Positions 7,075 to 13,888 of a stretch of DNA of 19,031 nucleotides are shown here, piece after piece. A program made the translations under genes and the position numbers. Each line of letters starts with the position of its first letter. Positions within the stretch are counted from its first letter, which is position 1. The stretch is taken from positions 3,752 to 22,782 of the forward strand of contig DYJB01000022.1 of assembly GCA_020723365.1 (NCBI GenBank), written 5' to 3'. The stretch is from Candidatus Aquidulcis sp. (GTDB lineage: Bacteria; Chloroflexota; Anaerolineae; Anaerolineales; E44-bin32). The notes below the pieces were generated by a model. It did not search any database. It saw only the letters and a program-made list of their open reading frames with translations, and had not been told where the DNA came from.

Positions 7075-7856
7075 CACCCCGGTCGATCGCCTCGGTCAAC
7101 CAGCTTCCTCAACCCATCAAAGAAGCCCTCTACACGCGCTTCATCCCCGATGAGCTCATCACGCAGTTCGCCATCCCGCGCGACTTCCGCGACGCGCAGG
7201 GGCGCCGTCTCCTGGACCTGCGTTGCGCCTCGGGCGCCACGGATGTCGTCCTGGCGCTCCGCCGGCGGGTGGACGACCCTGACCCCCTGCTCTACGCTCA
7301 CCTGACCGACACGGTCATGGGCCAGGTTCACGTCCTCCTGTATGTGGTCAATGATCCGGATTCGCCGCGCTTCGACGTCGACCGCATGCCGGACGGCTCG
7401 CCGACGCATTTCGGAAGTGTGCGCCGCAACCTGGCGGCGGAGGCGCAGGCCTGCCGCGCCGGGCTGGCTCCGGGCCAGGTCCATCGCGGGCTGCGGGCGC
7501 TGCGCCATTCGATTTCGGCCTTCGAAGAATTCGTCGTCTCGCTAGGACAGTCGATGTACTACGTCGAGCCGCTGCACTACCACAATGCCATCCTGTTCGA
7601 AGGCTACGGCTTCAACTACCAGCGGGGCCGACGGCGCATGGAGTCCATCGACCGCGAGTTCGCGCCCGGGGGCCCGCTGCGCGCGGCGTTGAACGGCTCG
7701 ACCCCCTTCCGTCAGCCGGAATTCGCCAGTCGCATCCGCGGGCGCAGCTGGGCGATCCACGACGGCATCCTTGGCGAGCCCTTCCACGACATGACGATGT
7801 ACAAGCTCGTCGGGGAGCAGGCCGGCATTCGAACGAGCACGGCCACCGAGTGGTAG
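7071..7856 (+). CDS. 261-residue protein of unknown function, coupled to smpB
   Basis: I do not recognise this family. The protein looks soluble, with no signal peptide or membrane helix, and reads like a structured alpha/beta protein. Notable parts are DLRCASGATDVVLALRRR near the N-terminus, YAHLTDTVMGQVHVLLYVVND near residue 80, and an aromatic/His patch (YYVEPLHYHNAILFEGYGF) near residues 163-181. A basic stretch with RGRRRMESID follows, and the C-terminal part has SWAIHDGILGEPFHDMTMY. The His, Glu and Asp residues in the last two segments could bind a metal, but that is speculation. The start ATG overlaps the smpB stop by ATGA, so production is coupled to SmpB. The tmRNA gene follows about 115 bases after its stop. 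Context suggests a link to ribosome rescue or simple operon hitch-hiking. Confidence 0.8.
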   Translation: MTPRSIASVNQLPQPIKEALYTRFIPDELITQFAIPRDFRDAQGRRLLDLRCASGATDVVLALRRRVDDPDPLLYAHLTDTVMGQVHVLLYVVNDPDSPRFDVDRMPDGSPTHFGSVRRNLAAEAQACRAGLAPGQVHRGLRALRHSISAFEEFVVSLGQSMYYVEPLHYHNAILFEGYGFNYQRGRRRMESIDREFAPGGPLRAALNGSTPFRQPEFASRIRGRSWAIHDGILGEPFHDMTMYKLVGEQAGIRTSTATEW

Positions 7857-7951
7857 CCCGGCGCGTAGCCTAGTGCGTGTCTGGGATGGAGCGGGTTGTG
7901 GGTGTGGCGTGATGCCGTTGTGGCTATGCGCATCGGGACAGCCGGCCCGCG

Positions 7952-7960
7952 TGGTATCAT
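7952..7960 (+). promoter_or_regulatory. Extended -10 promoter of ssrA
   Basis: TGG-TATCAT ends 10 bases before the predicted mature 5' end of tmRNA at 7971. The box fits an extended -10 promoter placing transcription start at or just before the mature end. No clear -35 is present in the GC-rich sequence upstream. Confidence 0.5.
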
Positions 7961-7970
7961 GGCCTCACCT

Positions 7971-8366
7971 GGGGATGAATGGTTTCGACGGAGGCGAAGT
8001 ATCGCAGGCTGCAGGCCGAGAGGCGCCGACCTCGGAAACTCAGCGCACCAACAAGTGCCACGCGCACAAACTACACGGCTCTCCCGCTCGCGGCCTAAAC
8101 CCCGCTTGCGCTGAGCCCCGGCCCCGCAAGGGGCCCGCCCCTCCGCACCTCCCTTGCCCGGTTACGGAGTGTGGCGACCAATGGGCAGGGTGCTGCGCCC
8201 GCGCCACGGCGGGCGCCCAAGACAGGCTCTCGGGCCTGAGTGGCTGGCCTCCCGGAACGTTCTGCCGGACGATCACCGGGCGGTGAGACAAAGGCTCCGG
8301 CTACGCCTGTAGACGCCTGTCGATCGAAACCCCCGGACGCGGGTTCGATTCCCGCCATCTCCACCA
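7971..8366 (+). ncRNA. ssrA: Transfer-messenger RNA (tmRNA, ssrA)
   Basis: This is a one-piece tmRNA of about 396 bases that rescues stalled ribosomes with SmpB. The 5' end GGGGATG (7971-7977) pairs with CATCTCC (8356-8362) to form a 7-bp acceptor stem with one G-U pair, followed by A and an encoded CCA (8364-8366). The T arm is perfect: GCGGG (8339-8343), loop TTCGATT, CCCGC (8351-8355). The conserved 5' block GGTTTCGACGG follows the acceptor stem. A first pseudoknot can be drawn from CCGAG (8016-8020) with CTCGG (8031-8035), plus the loop GCGC with GCGC at 8043-8046. A tag reading frame ends in Leu-Ala-Ala before a TAA at 8096. Several short open frames overlap this region on both strands and are not genes. 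Confidence 0.96.
8057..8098 (+). other. tmRNA tag-peptide reading frame
   Basis: Reading from GCC at 8057 to the TAA at 8096-8098 gives a 13-residue tag, ATRTNYTALPLAA. The ending LAA is the classic degradation signal read by ClpXP. GCC 8057 is 11 bases after the probable end of the first pseudoknot, the same spacing as in E. coli, and codes for the usual Ala. An in-frame GCA at 8045 would give a 17-residue tag starting APTS, but it lies inside a helix or pseudoknot strand and is less likely. Confidence 0.75.
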
Positions 8367-8399
8367 CGACAACGCCCGCCCCACCGGCGGGCGTTGTCG
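8367..8399 (+). terminator. Intrinsic terminator of ssrA
   Basis: CGACAACGCCCGCC (8367-8380) and its exact complement (8386-8399) form a perfect 14-bp hairpin with a CCACC loop, followed by ATTCCTT. The stem begins on the first base after the CCA end of tmRNA. It lies between convergent ssrA and the FHA regulator gene (ending at 8427), so it may block transcription from both sides. Confidence 0.82.
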
Positions 8400-8426
8400 A
8401 TTCCTTGCCGGCAGGCGACCGGTGCA

Positions 8427-9086
8427 CTAGCCCTCGTTGTCCAGCCGAAAACCGTGGCCCCGCACCGTCACAACGTACGAACGGTCCGGATCCGCTTCCG
8501 CCAACCGCTCCCGCAGCCGGCGGACCAGCGCATCGATGGCCTGCTCCGAGATCCCTTCACGCTCACTCCCGCGCCACACCGCCTCGATCACCTCGTCGCG
8601 CCGGACCACCTGGCCCGGGCGCGACAGCAGCAGCTCGAGCAGGCGATACTGCGGCGGCGAGAGCGGGGGATCCAGCTCGCGATCGGCAAGCCATACACGG
8701 TGGGCGTGCTCGTCGATCCGCAGCCGCCCTTCGGCGGATGCCCCGCCCTCGAGCGTCAGCGGAAGCGTGGCCTCGGTGCCCACGTAGAGCAGCTTGGCGG
8801 CCACGGCGATCTGGATCACGTCACCGTCAGAGAGCCGATAGGGTCCTTGGATCGCCACCCCGTTGACATGCGTGCCGTTCTTGCTCTGCAGATCCTCGAG
8901 GACAACCTCGCCGTCAGCAGACACCCGGATGCGGGCATGGTGGCGTGAGACCTGGCGATCGGCGACGACAACCTCACAATCGGCGTCGCGCCCGATCAGC
9001 AGCCCGGCGCGCGTCAGAGGCCACCGCCCGCCCTGCAGCGGTCCCTCCTGCCCGATCAGAATCGGAACCTCACTCCACCGTTCCAT
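8427..9086 (-). CDS. FHA domain - winged-helix (OmpR/Trans_reg_C type) transcriptional regulator
   Basis: This 219-residue protein couples phosphothreonine recognition to DNA binding. The N-terminal FHA domain (about residues 8-105) has all hallmark residues: G32-R33 (LIGRDADC), S47-R48-H49 (VSRHHARI), and N70-G71 with N75 (SKNGTHVNG). The C-terminal part (about 130-217) is an OmpR-class winged helix with LSPPQYRLLELLLSRPGQVV, a recognition-helix region (SEQAIDALVRRLRERL) and the typical wing hairpin VVTVRGHGFRL. There is no receiver domain and no membrane segment. ATG 9086 opens the gene. No strong Shine-Dalgarno is seen. It is transcribed away from a Ser/Thr kinase across a 130-bp gap, so the kinase probably controls it. 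Mycobacterial EmbR has the same domains in the opposite order plus a BTAD domain. Confidence 0.9.
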   Translation of the reverse strand: MERWSEVPILIGQEGPLQGGRWPLTRAGLLIGRDADCEVVVADRQVSRHHARIRVSADGEVVLEDLQSKNGTHVNGVAIQGPYRLSDGDVIQIAVAAKLLYVGTEATLPLTLEGGASAEGRLRIDEHAHRVWLADRELDPPLSPPQYRLLELLLSRPGQVVRRDEVIEAVWRGSEREGISEQAIDALVRRLRERLAEADPDRSYVVTVRGHGFRLDNEG

Positions 9087-9119
9087 CGGTTGCCACTCGC
9101 CCGGTCCGCTCGAGCCATG

Positions 9120-9127
9120 AGTATAAT
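9120..9127. promoter_or_regulatory. Overlapping divergent -10 boxes between regulator and kinase
   Basis: AGTATAAT reads as TATAAT on the plus strand (9122-9127) and TATACT on the minus strand (9125-9120). One would serve the kinase with a leader of about 80 bases, the other the FHA regulator with a leader of about 30 bases. No good -35 is visible for either. Use of one should exclude use of the other, which fits a self-regulated divergent pair. Confidence 0.45.
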
Positions 9128-9216
9128 CAGAGTCCGGGATTGCGCTGGGGTCGGACGGAGGGACCCGACCCGCGCCGCAGCCAGCCCGAGCCCATCCGCC
9201 CCTCCTGAGGAACTGC

Positions 9217-10197
9217 GTGCCCGAGTCCCTTCCGCCCGGTCTCGTCCTGCGCGAGCGCTACGCCATCCGCCAGCTGCTGGCGCGCGGGGGCATGGGGTCT
9301 ATCTACCTGGCGGAGGACCAGCGGCTTCCCGGACGCCAGTGCGCCATCAAGGAAGTCGAGCACGATGTGGGTCTCTCCGATACGCTGCTCGGCGAGTCAC
9401 GCGCGCAGTTCTTCCGCGAGGCCTCCGTCCTGGCGCGCCTCGATCACCCCAACCTGCCGAAGGTCTCCGACTACTTCTTCGAGGGGCCGCGCGATTACCT
9501 GGTCATGGACTTTGTGCCCGGCCAGGATCTCAAGTCGCTGATCGACCAGGCCGCCATGCGCGGCCGGCGCCTGGACTACGCCGACGTCCTGTTGTGGTCG
9601 GACCAGATCCTGGACGCCCTGGCCTATCTCCACGGCCAGGAACCGCCGGTGGTGCACCGGGATATCAAGCCCAGCAACCTCAAGCTCACACCCTCCGGGC
9701 TGATCAAGCTGGTGGACTTCGGCCTGGTCAAGACGATGGCGCCGGATGACATGACCGTCACGGTCATCCAGGGCCGCGGGACAGCGCTCTACACGCCCCT
9801 CGAGCAGTACGGCGGCGACACCGGCCACACCGATCCCCGCACCGACATCTTCAGCCTGGGAGCCACGCTCTACCATCTGTTCACCGGTCGGCCGCCGACG
9901 GAGGCCAAACAGCGGGTCCGGCGACCGGAGGCGCTCGCCCCGCCCCGGCAGCTTTGCCCCGACCTTCCCGCGCATGTCGAGGCGGCCGTGCTCTGGGCGC
10001 TGGCGCTGCATCCCGACGCCCGGCCCCCCGACATCGAGCACCTGCGCGATGCCCTGCGGCCCGCGGCCTCGGGGGTCTTGACGATCCTGCCGGAGAGATG
10101 GCGACGTCGATGGGCCACCGCTGGTCAGGTGGACCAGGGGCTGGCGATCGCGGCCGTTGCGCTGCTTGCACTGGCGATGGTTGTCAGCTTCGCCTAG
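9217..10197 (+). CDS. Serine/threonine protein kinase with single C-terminal membrane helix
   Basis: This 326-residue Hanks-type kinase has a complete catalytic core. It includes the Gly-rich loop LLARGGMGSIYLAED (residues 20-34), ATP-anchoring K45 (CAIKEV), the HRDIKPSN catalytic loop (H147, D149, N154) and the DFG motif (167-169). The activation segment runs to GTALYTPLEQYGG, a PLEQ variant of APE, and the helix F region is DIFSLGATLYHL. After the kinase lobe comes a basic stretch (PERWRRRWA) and one hydrophobic helix that ends the protein (about 306-326). There is no extracellular sensor such as PASTA. GTG at 9217 is the only start in the open frame and has TGAGG upstream. It likely phosphorylates the adjacent FHA regulator or itself to recruit it. 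Its last 14 bases overlap the 3' end of the convergent GH3-like gene. Confidence 0.94.
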   Translation: MPESLPPGLVLRERYAIRQLLARGGMGSIYLAEDQRLPGRQCAIKEVEHDVGLSDTLLGESRAQFFREASVLARLDHPNLPKVSDYFFEGPRDYLVMDFVPGQDLKSLIDQAAMRGRRLDYADVLLWSDQILDALAYLHGQEPPVVHRDIKPSNLKLTPSGLIKLVDFGLVKTMAPDDMTVTVIQGRGTALYTPLEQYGGDTGHTDPRTDIFSLGATLYHLFTGRPPTEAKQRVRRPEALAPPRQLCPDLPAHVEAAVLWALALHPDARPPDIEHLRDALRPAASGVLTILPERWRRRWATAGQVDQGLAIAAVALLALAMVVSFA

Positions 10198-13009
10198 CCG
10201 CCCCCGAGTCGGGCCCGCCCCGACGCCGCAGCCACCACCACACGGCCATCGTCACCCCACCACCGAGCATGGCGCCCACGCCCGGAGCCCAGCCGCCGAG
10301 GGGCTGGGTGAGGAGGCCGGCCCCGGGGAAGCGCAATCCGACGTAGTTGTACAGCAGCAACCCCCCCACGAACACGAGCAGGGCGAGACGGCGCGCCTCA
10401 GCCTGCCCGCCCAGGCGCTGGCCGAGCGAGTAGCCGGCGGCGGAGATCGCCGCCGTCATCGACACGCCGAAGAGCAGCGCGCCCAGGCCGAGAGGCGGAG
10501 CGCTTGACCCCCCTGCTCCCGGCGTGTCTGGAGCGCTGGCCGCCGGCGTTGTGGTTCCCTCCACCGGCGGGGCGGTCTGCGACGGCACCGGCGTCGGGGC
10601 GATCACCGTCACGAACGCCGGCATGTTCTCCTGCACATCAAGCTGCACGACGCTCGAAGAGCGCGCCGGGTCGCTCCGCGCGGAGATCGATAGCAGGCCC
10701 AGCCGCCCCAACGTGACCGTCGTGCTCGCCACACCGCCCGACGTGGATTCCTCTACGCTCGAGGGCAGCTCCCCCGGGTAGCCCAGTACGAACTCGACCG
10801 GCGTCCCGTCCGGGACCGGATTCCCGTTCATGTCCAGGATCACTCCGCTCGTAACCTGGATGGCGTCATTGACGCGGAAGCCCTCCTGTTGCCCGGGCGT
10901 GCCTTCGCGCGGGCTCTCCAGCGCCACGGACAACTGGATCACCTGCGACGGATCCGGCGAGAGGACCTCCATGAGATCGTAGCCGATCGAGGGAACGCCG
11001 ACGGGCGAGGCGCCCTCCGCCTGGAGCTCGCCAAAGAGGAGCCGCGCCGCCATGTCGACGAAGGCGGGGCCGCGGCTGTAGAGGGCGTACAGGGCATCGA
11101 CCTTGCTGATGTCGGTGGCGTCCAGGTCGTAGGGCACGCCCATGGCAAACACAACGACCTTCTTGCCGACCAGCAATTCCGGACGGCTCCCGAGCAGCAG
11201 CTTGAGCGCGCTGCTCCCGAAATCCTGCGGCCGCGCCCGGTCAACGACGAAGACAAGCCACTGGGCCGATTCGATAGCCTTCTGGACCACGTCCGGCTTG
11301 CTGATGGGGTTGGCCGGGTCGTCGGGTGCCTTCTCGCCCAGGTAGGCAGCCAGGTCGGCGGATGAGAATGAGGTCAGGTTCCAGGAGCGCACCTGCCCGG
11401 CACTCCCTCCCCCGCCCCCGTACAGGCCCAGCACTGCCGTCTGGAGCGCATCAGCCCCGACAGAAGGAGCAGTCAGGCAGCCGCTGCAGTCCGGTGAACG
11501 GCGGGTATCGGTGAAGAACACCAGGCGATCGTCGAGGCGCGGCCCTGCGCCCAGGCGCACGCGCAGGTCGGGCAGCGCCGGGCTGATGAGCGTGGCGGCG
11601 CGGCGCGCGACGCGCCGATCCAGATCCGCGCCTTGCAGCAGCGAATCCCGCAGCCGGATCGTCGGCCCCACCGCCACTGCCGTCAGGCTCCCCCCATACA
11701 GGCGCAGCTTGAGGCGCAACACACGCAGCACGGCGTCGTCCACCAGCTGGGCAAACATGGGATCGTCGTTGTAGCGCTGCACGAAGGTAAGCAGGGTTGC
11801 CTGAATCGTTGAGGCTTCATCGGGATCGACGTTCGAACGGAAGTTGTCGAGCAGCAGCAGGTCCGACCCCGCCAGGAAGGCATCTCGCGCCACCAGGGGT
11901 GCGTTGAACGTCTGCCCGGATGGATCGATGAAGCGCCGCATCGCAGTCGAGCCCAGCGACTCGCTCACCACCACCCCGCCACCGTCGCGCCGTTCGGCCA
12001 GCGGGCCCGTCTGCATCAACTGGCCCAAGGCTTCAGCGTCCAGGCTGACGGGACGGGTGGTGTCGCGGATGTTGCCCTGCAGCCCCTGATAGCGGAGGTG
12101 GGCGAGCAGCATTCCATCCGCCACACCCGCCCCGGCGCCTGCCGCTTGCGATGCCGCGGCGAAGAACGGCTGGAGCTCAAAGCCCTTGAGCTGGTCCAAG
12201 GTGCGCCGCACCGTGGCGATTTCCTGCTCGGCCGTCCGGTCGCTGGCCCCCAATCCCGGGAAGTGAGTCACAACCACACCCAGTCGCCCTGAGGAGCCCG
12301 CATGAGCGCCTTCGATGAAGGCCGCCCCGAGCAAGCCTACCCAGTACGGGTCGCCGCCGAAGGATCGCACACCCAGGTCCTGCGGGCTTCCCAGGCGCGG
12401 GTCGCCGAGAATATCCAGCGACGGGCCGAGCAGGAGGTTCACGCCAAGCTGCTCGAGGTTCCGCCCCAGCGCCATCCCCACTTCACGCGCCAGATCGGGG
12501 TCCCAGGTTGCACCGATGGCCATCTGCGAGGGAGCGTCCGGGTAGCCCGCCGCGACGCTCGACCATGGGGCTCCGTCACCTTCTGCCCGGACGGCGATCA
12601 GAAGCGGGATGCGGGGTCCAGCATCGGCTGCGGGATCGCCCGGCGAAGGCGCGGCCGTGGGAGTGGCTCCGCCCCCTCCGCCAAGGGCCGCCGCCTGCAA
12701 TGATGCAATCAGCGAGGAGGCCGCCGGTAAGCCGTCCGCCGAGACGCCGAAGTTGCCGTGGGCAGCGGAAAGCTGGACGCCCGAGATCAGGCCCGAACTC
12801 GCCAGCTCGAGGATCCATGAATCGGAAGGGAGCGTTGACCCGCGAAAAGTGACCAGGAACAGCTGGCCGACACGCTGCTCGGGGCTCAGCTGGCTAAGGA
12901 GTTCGGTGGCAGCATCGGCTGACGGCGTGCGAGGACCACCTGACCACCCGGTCAGGGCAATGGAGAGGGCAAGGCTGAGCAGCCAGAGGCGGGATGGCTG
13001 ACGTCTCAC
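10184..13009 (-). CDS. Secreted, membrane-anchored NagZ-like GH3 family protein with altered active site
   Basis: This 941-residue protein starts with a signal peptide (about 1-33) and a GH3 N-terminal barrel (about 35-390). Middle alpha/beta regions follow (about 470-690), then an Ig-like domain (about 700-800) and a Pro/Thr-rich linker. Three membrane helices lie at about 850-875, 885-905 and 915-935. The barrel has the family landmarks GVNLLLGPSLDI, RSFG (215-218) and HFPG (249-252). True beta-N-acetylglucosaminidases (NagZ) carry KHFPGHG, a DSH dyad, and an SDxL nucleophile Asp. Here these read T248-HFPGLG, S-D-R, and S349-E350-S-L, so hydrolysis may be lost or changed. Start is a GTG with a TATACT box just upstream. 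A Gly/Pro/Ala-rich insert (110-130) interrupts the barrel. Cell-wall binding, sensing or remodelling is possible. It is the last gene of the minus-strand run. Confidence 0.85.
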   Translation of the reverse strand: MRRQPSRLWLLSLALSIALTGWSGGPRTPSADAATELLSQLSPEQRVGQLFLVTFRGSTLPSDSWILELASSGLISGVQLSAAHGNFGVSADGLPAASSLIASLQAAALGGGGGATPTAAPSPGDPAADAGPRIPLLIAVRAEGDGAPWSSVAAGYPDAPSQMAIGATWDPDLAREVGMALGRNLEQLGVNLLLGPSLDILGDPRLGSPQDLGVRSFGGDPYWVGLLGAAFIEGAHAGSSGRLGVVVTHFPGLGASDRTAEQEIATVRRTLDQLKGFELQPFFAAASQAAGAGAGVADGMLLAHLRYQGLQGNIRDTTRPVSLDAEALGQLMQTGPLAERRDGGGVVVSESLGSTAMRRFIDPSGQTFNAPLVARDAFLAGSDLLLLDNFRSNVDPDEASTIQATLLTFVQRYNDDPMFAQLVDDAVLRVLRLKLRLYGGSLTAVAVGPTIRLRDSLLQGADLDRRVARRAATLISPALPDLRVRLGAGPRLDDRLVFFTDTRRSPDCSGCLTAPSVGADALQTAVLGLYGGGGGSAGQVRSWNLTSFSSADLAAYLGEKAPDDPANPISKPDVVQKAIESAQWLVFVVDRARPQDFGSSALKLLLGSRPELLVGKKVVVFAMGVPYDLDATDISKVDALYALYSRGPAFVDMAARLLFGELQAEGASPVGVPSIGYDLMEVLSPDPSQVIQLSVALESPREGTPGQQEGFRVNDAIQVTSGVILDMNGNPVPDGTPVEFVLGYPGELPSSVEESTSGGVASTTVTLGRLGLLSISARSDPARSSSVVQLDVQENMPAFVTVIAPTPVPSQTAPPVEGTTTPAASAPDTPGAGGSSAPPLGLGALLFGVSMTAAISAAGYSLGQRLGGQAEARRLALLVFVGGLLLYNYVGLRFPGAGLLTQPLGGWAPGVGAMLGGGVTMAVWWWLRRRGGPDSGAARRS

Positions 13010-13015
13010 GGCCCC

Positions 13016-13021
13016 AGTATA
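13016..13021 (-). promoter_or_regulatory. TATACT -10 box, leaderless start of the GH3-like gene
   Basis: On the minus strand TATACT is followed by six bases and then the GTG start at 13009, so the transcript would begin at the start codon itself. No Shine-Dalgarno fits in the gap. The box lies in the 24-base gap after the CoA-transferase gene and would give the GH3-like gene its own promoter in addition to read-through. A convincing -35 is not seen. Confidence 0.48.
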
Positions 13022-13033
13022 CCCTTGAGGCTC

Positions 13034-13888
13034 TCACGCCCGCCTGGCCGCTGCCGTCGCGGCGGCCTCCGCCTGCACCATGTGAGACAGCGCCGCACGC
13101 CGTTCGGGCCCACTCAAGAACTCGAGCCGCCGGATGCCGAGCGGATCGATCTCCTGGCGAAGGAGGCGCAGGTCCTCGGCCGTCGGGGGTTCGGTGGGGC
13201 GAAGGTCGGCAGCCACCACGACCCGGCACCCGGACTTGGCCTGCACCAGCGCCGGCGTGGCGCCCGGATGGATTCGGATCAGCCTCAGCGCGCCATCGGC
13301 AAAGTCGAACTCGCCGAGGTCGGAGACCAGGTAGCGGGCACCGGCGCCGCGCCTGCGCGCCGGATCGTGTCCCAATCCCGACCGGACATCCACCCGCTCC
13401 ACGAACGTCACCCGAGAGTGCCGTGGGACATACAGGCAGATGTCACTCAAGAGCGGCGTAACATCCGGGATCCCACCCGAACCGGGCAGCCTCAAGCGGG
13501 GCCGCTGTGGGTCCGCTCCCAGGGCGATGTTGTTGAAGTTCCCAGCCGCGTCCACCTGCCCCGGCCGGAAGAACTCCTTGGGGCGCACCCAGGGCAGCAT
13601 GTCGACGGCGGCCGAGACGAATCCGTAGGTGACCAGAGCCCGATCGAGCCAGAGCGACTCGATGGTCGCCAGGCCCAGCGGCGCCCCGTCCTGACACAGG
13701 CTCTGCCCGATCGCCGAAGCGAAGCCGACGTTGGGAGCATGGGTGCGCCAGGCGAGGAGGTATCCGGCCGCGACCAGGGGCGTGGACAGCCCTTGCGCCA
13801 GGATCTCCCCGTCCACCACCTGGCGGGAGATGCAGGCGACCATCAGCTCGTCGATCGTGAAGTCGCCACCCAGTTCACGCTTGGGCAT
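13034..13888 (-). CDS. CoA-transferase family I beta-type subunit (GctB/IpdB-like)
   Basis: This 284-residue protein matches the B subunit of two-component family I CoA transferases. It has the N-terminal DELMVACISRQVVDGEI segment, the GLSTPLVAAGYLLA helix, the PGQVDAAGNFNN loop (compare the QVDxxGNxN signature) and the GSGG motif in LRLPGSGGIPD. Such enzymes move CoA between acids, while IpdB-like relatives take part in hydrolytic ring opening. A catalytic Glu cannot be placed with confidence. ATG 13888 is chosen over the open frame back to 13924, because homologous sequence begins at MPKRELGGDF and an AGGCGG lies just upstream. It overlaps the threonine ammonia-lyase end by 14 bases. The expected alpha subunit is absent on either side, which is odd for this family. 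Confidence 0.82.
   Translation of the reverse strand: MPKRELGGDFTIDELMVACISRQVVDGEILAQGLSTPLVAAGYLLAWRTHAPNVGFASAIGQSLCQDGAPLGLATIESLWLDRALVTYGFVSAAVDMLPWVRPKEFFRPGQVDAAGNFNNIALGADPQRPRLRLPGSGGIPDVTPLLSDICLYVPRHSRVTFVERVDVRSGLGHDPARRRGAGARYLVSDLGEFDFADGALRLIRIHPGATPALVQAKSGCRVVVAADLRPTEPPTAEDLRLLRQEIDPLGIRRLEFLSGPERRAALSHMVQAEAAATAAARRA

Noticed and set aside
6469..7077. Long minus-strand extension of the 136-aa gene
   Set aside because: It is antisense to smpB and its sequence looks like a frame shadow; the TATAAT box supports the start at 6468.
7873..8291. Open frames on both strands across the tmRNA gene
   Set aside because: They are covered by a clear tmRNA with paired ends and T arm and show no protein-like sequence.
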